Source: an uncultured Acidimicrobiales bacterium (GTDB lineage: Bacteria; Actinomycetota; Acidimicrobiia; Acidimicrobiales; UBA10347). Taken from it: a DNA stretch of 64,000 nucleotides. The stretch lies in the NCBI GenBank assembly GCA_937941245.1, contig CALDYC010000067.1, positions 1 to 64,000 on the forward strand. Direction: 5' to 3'. Each line of letters starts with the position of its first letter. Position 1 is the stretch's first letter. A program made the position numbers and the translations under genes. Below the pieces are notes generated by a model that did no database searches, was not told where the DNA came from, and saw only the letters and a list, made by a program, of their open reading frames with translations. Below, piece by piece: positions 57,833 to 64,000 of the stretch.

Positions 57833-58759
57833 TCAGGTGCCGTGGAGGGCCTCGACCACCGGAGCGAACGCTTCCATTTGGTCCCCGTTGATCGACACAA
57901 AGCTGATACCCCAGCGCTCACGCCAGGCCTGAACAGTCTCGATGCATTGCTCAGCGCTGCCGACCAAAGCATGCGGGGACCCGAGTGCTTCTTCGGCGCT
58001 CATGCCAAGTGCCGGTGCCATCGCTGCAGCCATCGCTTCTCGATCGTCGGTGATCATCGCCAGGTGGATCCGGGTCTGAAGCTCAATCTCGTCAAACCGC
58101 TCCCCGGCGCCAGCCTTGACCCATGAGATCTTCTGGTCGGTGCGGTCAGGCGTTGCATCGGCTCCGGCCCGCTCGTCGATGACCCCAGCGGCTAGGCCGG
58201 GGTTGATGCCGACGATGTCCGCCTGCTGGCCAGCGAGCGTGAGCATCTTCTGCTTCCCCCCTGCGAGCATGAGCGGGATACGAGGTTGGACAGGAAGAGG
58301 CGCCGACAGGGCACCCACCACGTCGTAATACTCGCCATGGAAGTCGACGTTGTCGCCCGCAAGCAATCCCCGCAGCACCGTGACTGATTCGCCCAGTCGG
58401 GCGATCCGCACCGAGGGTTTGTCGTAGGTCAAGCCAGCCGCCTCGTAGTCGCTGGTCATCCAACCTGCGCCGATTCCGAAGTCGACACGCCCGCCAGACA
58501 ATGCATCGAGACTGGCGATCTCCTTGGCGAGCACCAACGGGTGGCGGTAGTCGTTTGCAAGCACGAGCGGAAGCACGCGCAACGTCGTCGTCGCCATGGC
58601 CGCTGCTGTGAGCGCAACCAGGGGAGCGGCCTGATCGGTGAAGTGGTCGGGCAGCGTGACTGCTGAGTAGCCAAGTGCTTCGGCTCGTCTAGCCGACTCG
58701 CCGATCTCGGAAGCACTCATGCCGCCAAGTGATGCGCTGAACCGAAATGCCTTTGTCAT
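57833..58759 (-). CDS. LLM-class F420-dependent oxidoreductase
   Basis: The 308-residue TIM barrel has FRFSASLGGMSASEIGESARRAEALGYSAVTLPDHF, LRVLPLVLANDYRHPLVLAKEIASLDALSGGRVDFGIGAGW, and LPVQPRIPLMLAGGKQKML. These match the family often named TIGR03621, which uses cofactor F420. Substrate unknown. ATG 58759 has a TAGCCT box six bases upstream. Divergent from uvrD. Confidence 0.9.
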   Translation of the reverse strand: MTKAFRFSASLGGMSASEIGESARRAEALGYSAVTLPDHFTDQAAPLVALTAAAMATTTLRVLPLVLANDYRHPLVLAKEIASLDALSGGRVDFGIGAGWMTSDYEAAGLTYDKPSVRIARLGESVTVLRGLLAGDNVDFHGEYYDVVGALSAPLPVQPRIPLMLAGGKQKMLTLAGQQADIVGINPGLAAGVIDERAGADATPDRTDQKISWVKAGAGERFDEIELQTRIHLAMITDDREAMAAAMAPALGMSAEEALGSPHALVGSAEQCIETVQAWRERWGISFVSINGDQMEAFAPVVEALHGT

Positions 58760-58765
58760 GGTCGC

Positions 58766-58771
58766 AGGCTA
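58766..58771 (-). promoter_or_regulatory. TANNNT -10 box (TAGCCT), leaderless
   Basis: On the minus strand TAGCCT ends six bases before ATG 58759. Confidence 0.58.
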
Positions 58772-58801
58772 CGAGAAGCGGACCCGGTGTCAGAGACGGC
58801 A

Positions 58802-58807
58802 TAAGGT
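58802..58807 (+). promoter_or_regulatory. TANNNT -10 box (TAAGGT), leaderless
   Basis: TAAGGT ends six bases before GTG 58814. Confidence 0.6.
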
Positions 58808-58813
58808 GCTGCC

Positions 58814-61057
58814 GTGCCGATCGAGATCCTCGACGGGCTGAATCCCGACCAGGAAGAAGCCGTTCTCCACGACTCAGGGCCGCTGCTGGTCATTGCCGGG
58901 GCGGGATCTGGTAAGACCCGCGTGCTGACCCATCGGATCGGGCGACTCATCCAGGAGCAGGGCGTCTCACCCTTTTCGATTCTGGCGATCACCTTCACCA
59001 ACAAGGCCGCCAACGAGATGAAGTCTCGGGTCGAAGCGATCGTTGGATCGGTCGCACAGAAGATGTGGGTGTCGACCTTTCACTCGGCTTGTGTCCGAAT
59101 CTTGCGTCGCGAGGCTGCAACCGCTGGCTACCCGTCGTCGTTCACGATCTATGACCATGCCGATGCGGTCCGTCTGACGAGCTATGTCCTGCGAGACCTC
59201 AACGTTGATACCAAGCGCTACCCGCCCCGAGCCGTTCATTCGGCAATCAGCGCTGCAAAGAACGAAGGTCTTGACCCCGTCGAGTACGCCGAACGGGCTG
59301 GACAGGCCTATGAACGCCGTGTCGGCGAGGTGTTCGACGAATATCAGCGGCGGCTTAAAGCCGCTGGTGCCATGGACTTCGACGACCTGCTCAGTGTGAC
59401 CGTCAGGTTGTTCCGCTCACACCCTGCGGTGCTCGAGACATGGCAACGGCGCTTCGAGCACGTGCTTGTTGATGAGTATCAAGACACCAACCCGGTGCAG
59501 AACGAGCTGGTGTTGCAGCTCGGTGCTTCGCATCGGAATGTGTGCGTTGTTGGTGACGCGGACCAGTCGATCTACCGGTTCCGCAAAGCCGACATCCGCA
59601 ACATCCTCGAATTCGAGAACGCGTTCCCCGATGCGACCACCGTCGTTCTCGAACAGAATTACCGGTCAAGCCAAACGATTCTCGACGCTGCCAACGCGGT
59701 TATCGACCACAACGCCGGGCGGGCTCCGAAGACGCTGTGGACCGAGCAGGGCCCAGGGGAGCAGATCGTTCGCTATCACGCTGAAGACGAAGGCGACGAA
59801 GCCCGCTGGGTCGCTCACGAACTTTCGCGGCTGCACGAGACCGAGCACTACCGCTGGGGCGAGATGGCGGTCTTTTACCGCACGAACGCACAATCCCGGG
59901 TACTCGAGGAGTACCTCATGCGGGTTGGCATTCCCTACAAGGTCATCGGTGGCACACGGTTCTACGACCGCCGAGAGATCAAAGACGCAATGGCCTACCT
60001 CAAGGCCGTCGTGAACCCGATCGACGAGGTCAGTGTCAAGCGGGTACTCAACACCCCTCGTCGTGGTGTGGGCGACAGTTCCATCGCGCGCCTCGATGTG
60101 TGGGCCCAATCACATGGGCTGTCGTTCATCGACGCACTCAAGTCAGCTCCCGAAGCGGGTGTGTCTGGCAAAGCCATCACCGGTATCAATGCGTTCCTCA
60201 ACCTGTTGGCCTCGGCTGAGGATCATTTGGCCGACGGGCCCTCGGCGGTTCTCGATCACTTGCTCGACGTGTCCGGCTATCGCGGCGCGCTCGAAGCTGA
60301 CCGCAGTATCGAATCTGATGGACGGTTGGAGAACCTCGGCGAACTGGTCGGCGCGGCAAACGATTTCGGCGACGTCGCCGAGTTCCTTGAACAGATCGCA
60401 TTGGTCAGCGACACCGACCAGATCGATGATGAAGATGCGTCGGTCGTGCTGATGACCATGCACTCAGCCAAGGGTCTGGAATACCCCACGGTGTTCATCC
60501 TCGGTATGGAAGACGGTGTCTTTCCGCATATTCGCAGCATCGGCGATCCCGAGGAACTCGAAGAAGAACGTCGTCTTGCCTATGTAGGTATTACCCGCGC
60601 TGAGCAACGGTTGTACCTCACCCACGCGGCAAGCCGGACATTGTTCGGGGCCACCCAATACAACCCGCCGAGCCGGTTCCTCGATGAGATTCCGCAAATC
60701 CTCATCAACGAAGTTGAGAGCACCGCCGGTCGACGCCGCAGCAGTTCCGCACGAGGAAGCAACCGTTGGGCCGAACATCGCGAAGCACGCGTCGAACGGG
60801 CAATGCGCGCAGGCGAACGACGAACCTCGCTGGGCACGAGCATCGCAGAGCCGACCAAGCCGGCCCGTGAACAATCAGGCGCGCACGAGATCGGCATCCG
60901 AACCGGCGACGACGTCGAACACTCGACGTGGGGCGAGGGTGTCGTATTGATGGTCGAAGGATCCGGTGACAAAGCCGAAGCACTCGTTCGCTTCCCGACC
61001 GTGGGCGAAAAACGTGTGCTGCTGTCGTGGGCGCCTCTGAAGAAGATCGAGCGCTAA
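58814..61057 (+). CDS. pcrA: DNA helicase UvrD/PcrA
   Basis: Superfamily 1A 3'-5' helicase in repair and replication. The 747-residue protein has Q motif LNPDQEEAVLHD, Walker A AGAGSGKTRVL, motif II DEYQDTNPVQ, motif III GDADQSIYRFRKAD, motif IV LEQNYRSS, motif V MTMHSAKGLEYPTVFI, motif VI EERRLAYVGITRAE, and a PcrA C-terminal Tudor-like domain (GDDVEHSTWGEGVVLMVEG). Leaderless GTG start. Confidence 0.96.
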   Translation: MPIEILDGLNPDQEEAVLHDSGPLLVIAGAGSGKTRVLTHRIGRLIQEQGVSPFSILAITFTNKAANEMKSRVEAIVGSVAQKMWVSTFHSACVRILRREAATAGYPSSFTIYDHADAVRLTSYVLRDLNVDTKRYPPRAVHSAISAAKNEGLDPVEYAERAGQAYERRVGEVFDEYQRRLKAAGAMDFDDLLSVTVRLFRSHPAVLETWQRRFEHVLVDEYQDTNPVQNELVLQLGASHRNVCVVGDADQSIYRFRKADIRNILEFENAFPDATTVVLEQNYRSSQTILDAANAVIDHNAGRAPKTLWTEQGPGEQIVRYHAEDEGDEARWVAHELSRLHETEHYRWGEMAVFYRTNAQSRVLEEYLMRVGIPYKVIGGTRFYDRREIKDAMAYLKAVVNPIDEVSVKRVLNTPRRGVGDSSIARLDVWAQSHGLSFIDALKSAPEAGVSGKAITGINAFLNLLASAEDHLADGPSAVLDHLLDVSGYRGALEADRSIESDGRLENLGELVGAANDFGDVAEFLEQIALVSDTDQIDDEDASVVLMTMHSAKGLEYPTVFILGMEDGVFPHIRSIGDPEELEEERRLAYVGITRAEQRLYLTHAASRTLFGATQYNPPSRFLDEIPQILINEVESTAGRRRSSSARGSNRWAEHREARVERAMRAGERRTSLGTSIAEPTKPAREQSGAHEIGIRTGDDVEHSTWGEGVVLMVEGSGDKAEALVRFPTVGEKRVLLSWAPLKKIER

Positions 61058-61068
61058 GCCCCCGAAGC

Positions 61069-62067
61069 TCAACCGCGCTGACGCAGCACGATGAGGCGGT
61101 CGTCTGCCCGAAGGTCGGCGGGGTTGGTCTGGCCCGGAGCGAGACGCTCGTTGTCGCGGATCACCGCGACGACGGTCACATCGGCTGGCACAGTAACCGA
61201 CTGGCCGGCAGAGACCGGCGCCATCTCGGTCAGCTCTAGCCCGGTTCCGGTCTCAAGGAGATCCTCAACGACCGAAACGGCTCCCGGGGTTTGGGTCGCC
61301 AGGCCGAGCATGCGTCCTACCGCGGCAGTCGCGTCGATCACCTCGTCGGCACCTCCTTGGCGCAGCAAATGCAGGTTCTCTTGCTCTCGCCCACCGACGA
61401 CGATGTGGGCATCGGCGTTGAGCTCGCGAACGGTCAAGGTCACAAGCACGGCGGTGTCATCACGATTTGGCGCGACCACCACTGCGCGCGCCTGACGCAC
61501 GCCGGCCTTGTCAAGAACCGCTCGCTCGGTGGCGTTGCCGCTGATGGCGACGAGTCCGTGGACGCGCGCCGACTCGAGGGCTTCGGTGTCTGGATCAACA
61601 ACGACAATCTCATCGAGCGATACACCTCGGTTCCGCAACTCTCGGACGGCGCTGCGGCCGGTTGATCCGTACCCACAAACAACGATGTGATCGTGCACGT
61701 TCTTCCTCCAACGGCGGACGGCTAGGAACTCTCGGGATTGGTCGGTTAGCACCTCAACGGTGGTCCCGACAACCAAAATCAGGAACACGATGCGTGCCGG
61801 CATGATCAGCAGAATCGTGGCAAGGCGCGCGCCGTCGCTCACGGCGGTGATGTCGCCATACCCCGTGGTGGTCACGGTGACCGATGCGTAGTACAGCGCG
61901 TCGAGGAAACTCACGGCATCGCCGTTGCCGTCGACGTAGCCGTCCTTGTTCACCCAGGCCACAAGAGCGACGAACAAGACGAGGCCGAGAGCGAAGCTGA
62001 CGCGTCGGGCGATCGCGGTCAGGGGCGCGGGCTCGCGCCGCGGCATATGTACCCGGTCGGTCGCCAT
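61069..62067 (-). CDS. Potassium channel with RCK (TrkA-N) domain
   Basis: The 332-residue protein has two transmembrane helices flanking a pore loop, with selectivity filter TTTGYGD at residues 66-72. It is followed by a TrkA-N Rossmann domain (HIVVCGYGSTGRSAV) and a TrkA-C/RCK-C segment (MAPVSAGQSVTVPADVTVVAVIRDNERL). It is a ligand-gated two-TM K+ channel of the inner membrane. ATG 62067 follows a TAGTTT box that overlaps the stop codon of the next upstream gene. Confidence 0.93.
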   Translation of the reverse strand: MATDRVHMPRREPAPLTAIARRVSFALGLVLFVALVAWVNKDGYVDGNGDAVSFLDALYYASVTVTTTGYGDITAVSDGARLATILLIMPARIVFLILVVGTTVEVLTDQSREFLAVRRWRKNVHDHIVVCGYGSTGRSAVRELRNRGVSLDEIVVVDPDTEALESARVHGLVAISGNATERAVLDKAGVRQARAVVVAPNRDDTAVLVTLTVRELNADAHIVVGGREQENLHLLRQGGADEVIDATAAVGRMLGLATQTPGAVSVVEDLLETGTGLELTEMAPVSAGQSVTVPADVTVVAVIRDNERLAPGQTNPADLRADDRLIVLRQRG

Positions 62068-62073
62068 CGTCAG

Positions 62074-62079
62074 AAACTA
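62074..62079 (-). promoter_or_regulatory. TANNNT -10 box (TAGTTT), leaderless
   Basis: On the minus strand TAGTTT ends six bases before ATG 62067. Its TAG is also the stop codon of the upstream gene (62077-62079). Confidence 0.58.
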
Positions 62080-62619
62080 GTTGTTGTGATCGGTGGACGT
62101 ACCGACTTGAAATTGTGCACGGCTGCCGTCGTGAACCCGGTCGGTTGCGGCTTCGTCATCTGAACGGAAGTTCACGATAAGGCGGTCATCTTCGTCAATC
62201 GTGATCGCGTAGGTCGGTTGCCCGAAACCAGTCGCTGGAAACTCGGTGCCGTCGCAGACGTCGCGGAACTTGCCACGGTCAGCCACCCACTCGAGCTGGC
62301 AGTCATCGGTGCTTCCGTCCCGAACGAGATCGAACACATACCAACCGGTGGTCGGATCGTTGCCGAGGTGCTGGACGATGATGTTCTGACGCCCGCCAAT
62401 CAGGTCGGCATAGAAAATGGGACCGTTCTCGTCGATCTCTTCGGCGAGCACGTCGACACGCCCAGCTTCGAACACGTCATCGCCAAGAGCGATTTCGACG
62501 CCGCCCCGATCGGTGACCCATAGCACCAACAGTAGGAACCCGACGGCTGCACCAACCGCACCCAGACCCAGTGCAACTGCTTTGAAGGTCTGGCGGGGAT
62601 CTCGTTGTTCAACCGGCAC
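62077..62619 (-). CDS. Membrane-anchored protein of unknown function
   Basis: From GTG 62619 the 180-residue protein has a short cytoplasmic segment (PVEQRDPRQTFKAV), one transmembrane helix (LGAVGAAVGFLLLVLWV) and a soluble domain with paired Cys and Rieske-like strand order (DDCQLEWVADRGKFRDVCDGTEFPATGFG), though no CxH motif. GTG 62679 would add 20 residues. No family recognised. Confidence 0.75.
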   Translation of the reverse strand: MPVEQRDPRQTFKAVALGLGAVGAAVGFLLLVLWVTDRGGVEIALGDDVFEAGRVDVLAEEIDENGPIFYADLIGGRQNIIVQHLGNDPTTGWYVFDLVRDGSTDDCQLEWVADRGKFRDVCDGTEFPATGFGQPTYAITIDEDDRLIVNFRSDDEAATDRVHDGSRAQFQVGTSTDHNN

Positions 62620-62747
62620 GGTGAGCGCTTTCGATGGGAGTGGCGTGGTCCCGAACGACCGGGACCCGCCTAGTATCACGTCGGCGCCGGTCGACTTCCC
62701 ACCTCGACGCCGCGTCGACTGACCGTGTCACGACTAAGGACCTCCAG

Positions 62748-63890
62748 GTGGATTTGTTTGAGTATCAGGGCAAGCAATTCTTTGCCGAGTACGGCATGCC
62801 CATTTCGGCGGGCGAAGTTGTCTTCAGCGTTGAAGAAGCACTGGCTGCAGCCGAGCGGCTGGGTACCCCAGTCATGGTCAAGTCGCAGGTGCTGACCGGC
62901 GGCCGCGGCAAGCTCGGTGGCATCAAGTTCGCTGCCGATATCGACGCGGTGCGCGAGCACGCCACCAACATCCTCGGACTCGACATTAAGGGCCATGTCG
63001 TCGAACGGTTGTGGATCGAAAAGGCCTCGGATATCGCCGAGGAGTACTACATGAGCTTCACGCTCGACCGAGGAGCCAAGAAACACCTCGGCATGTTGTC
63101 GGCCGAAGGTGGCATGGATATCGAAGAAGTCGCGGCATCGACGCCCGAGAAGATCTCGAAGATCTGGGTGGACCCGGTCGACGGTCTCACCGACGAACTC
63201 GCCGCACAGTGGGTCGATGGTGCCGGTCTGAACCCCGACGCACGCGACGGCGCCATTGCGATCGCCAAGCAGCTTTACACGAGCTACACCGACGGCGATG
63301 CCGATCTCGTTGAGATCAACCCGCTGATCCTCACGCCCGAGGGCAAGGTGCACGTGCTTGACTCGAAGGTCACCCTCGACGGCAACGCCGAGTTCCGCCA
63401 TCCGGACTATGCGCAATACGACGAGACGCAGACCCGTGACGACCGTGAACAAGCCGCTCATGCGAAGGGCCTGCAATATGTTGGCCTCGACGGCACCGTC
63501 GGTGTTATCGCCAACGGCGCCGGTCTCGCAATGAGCACCCTTGATGTCATCAATCAGGTCGGCGGCAAACCAGCGAACTTCCTCGACATCGGTGGCGGCG
63601 CAAATGCCGACGTTATGGCCGGCGCGCTCGAAGTCATCAACGATGACAAGAACGTCAAGGCCATCTTCATCAACATCTTCGGTGGTATCACCCGTGGCGA
63701 AGAAGTCGCCAACGGCATCCTCGAAGCAATGAAGCGCGTCAAGATCGATTCGCCGATTGTGATCCGGCTCGATGGCACCAATGCCGAAGAGGGTCGCGCA
63801 ATCCTCGAACCGGCGCTTAACGACATGTTGATGATGGAAACCACCATGCTCGACGCAGCTCGCCGCTCCGCCGAACTTGCCGCCCGCTGA
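62748..63890 (+). CDS. sucC: Succinyl-CoA synthetase subunit beta
   Basis: ADP- or GDP-forming succinate-CoA ligase, beta chain, TCA cycle. The 380-residue protein starts VDLFEYQGKQFFAEYGMP, has the ATP-grasp SQVLTGGRGKLGGIKFA, the Mg2+-binding VEINPLILTPEG and the ANFLDIGGGANADVM region, and ends before DAARRSAELAAR. GTG 62748 follows AAGGA at 62736-62740. A TAGTAT at 62671-62676 may be its -10. sucD follows 31 bases later. Confidence 0.96.
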   Translation: MDLFEYQGKQFFAEYGMPISAGEVVFSVEEALAAAERLGTPVMVKSQVLTGGRGKLGGIKFAADIDAVREHATNILGLDIKGHVVERLWIEKASDIAEEYYMSFTLDRGAKKHLGMLSAEGGMDIEEVAASTPEKISKIWVDPVDGLTDELAAQWVDGAGLNPDARDGAIAIAKQLYTSYTDGDADLVEINPLILTPEGKVHVLDSKVTLDGNAEFRHPDYAQYDETQTRDDREQAAHAKGLQYVGLDGTVGVIANGAGLAMSTLDVINQVGGKPANFLDIGGGANADVMAGALEVINDDKNVKAIFINIFGGITRGEEVANGILEAMKRVKIDSPIVIRLDGTNAEEGRAILEPALNDMLMMETTMLDAARRSAELAAR

Positions 63891-63921
63891 CCCCGCCTGC
63901 TTCACGAGAAAGACTCTTCCC

Positions 63922-64000
63922 ATGGCAATCTTTGTTGACGAGAACACCAAGGTCATCTACCAGGGCCTTACCGGCCGACAGGGCAGCTACTACGGCGGCC
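63922..64000 (+). CDS. sucD: Succinyl-CoA synthetase subunit alpha, 3' partial
   Basis: Only 26 codons are inside the window. They match the family start: MAIFVDENTKVIYQGLTGRQ followed by GSYYGG, where GLTGRQG is the CoA-binding Rossmann loop. It pairs with sucC to make the alpha2beta2 or alphabeta ligase. Confidence 0.9.
   Translation, partial: MAIFVDENTKVIYQGLTGRQGSYYGG

Noticed and set aside
62676-63956. A 426-codon open frame on the minus strand over sucC
   Set aside because: It is the antisense of a clearly conserved sucC and its translation has no recognisable motifs. Long antisense frames are expected in GC-rich coding DNA.

Overview
The window is a gene-dense, GC-rich bacterial chromosome segment with no mobile elements, CRISPR arrays or rRNA. 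It most likely comes from the Actinomycetota, and I would guess a member of the Acidimicrobiia. The basis for this is a predicted F420-dependent LLM-class oxidoreductase, a TIGR03086-type (mycothiol-associated fold) protein, many GTG starts, TANNNT -10 boxes placed 6-7 nt before start codons, PASTA-domain signalling and the general protein style. The species assignment is inference.

Layout. 1-4003: end of a purine operon, with a fused PurD-PurM (5' cut by the window edge), PurN and IMP dehydrogenase GuaB. 4116-8028: tRNA-Trp followed by secE-nusG-rplK-rplA-rplJ-rplL, with structured leaders between the genes and strong hairpins after rplL. 8203-12148: rpmE2-like L31, an unrecognised protein, prfA, prmC and a Sua5/YrdC protein. 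12295-20377: the complete F-type ATP synthase operon (AtpZ-like, AtpI-like, a, c, two b-type subunits, delta, alpha, gamma, beta, epsilon) ending in a terminator. The gamma gene appears to start at ATT. 20540-31579: PPK2 kinase, a MEMO-AMMECR1 fusion with altered active-site motifs, a lipoprotein peptidase, GlpX, a zinc-ribbon protein, a three-gene J-domain/hydantoinase/hydrolase operon, and an MFS transporter with an extra N-terminal domain. 31711-40356: a divergent MurA-like enzyme, a small SRPBCC/membrane-protein pair, a methyltransferase, a cysteine desulfurase coupled to mnmA, a membrane protein, ligA and a small membrane-anchored protein. 40480-46478: a pseudokinase with four PASTA repeats, an SCP2-like protein, and gatCAB preceded by a nine-codon leaderless ORF (eight sense codons). 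46508-58759: the large helicase Lhr, a methyltransferase, tryptophan 2,3-dioxygenase, a D-2-hydroxyacid dehydrogenase, guaA, a TIGR03086-type protein, ribosomal protein S1 with long acidic ends, and an LLM oxidoreductase. 58814-64000: UvrD/PcrA helicase, a K+ channel with RCK domain, a membrane-anchored unknown, sucC and the start of sucD.

Most of the window is core metabolism and information processing. The translation and ATP synthase operons are tightly packed, with overlapping stops and starts and often visible Shine-Dalgarno sites. The single-gene units between 21 and 62 kb look different. Fifteen of them carry a TANNNT box about 6-7 nt upstream of the start codon and no Shine-Dalgarno site, which is the signature of leaderless mRNA. 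The observations I would look at first are this leaderless architecture, the gatC leader ORF, the ATT start of atpG, the degenerate MEMO-AMMECR1 fusion, the PASTA pseudokinase and the J-domain/HyuA/hydrolase operon.
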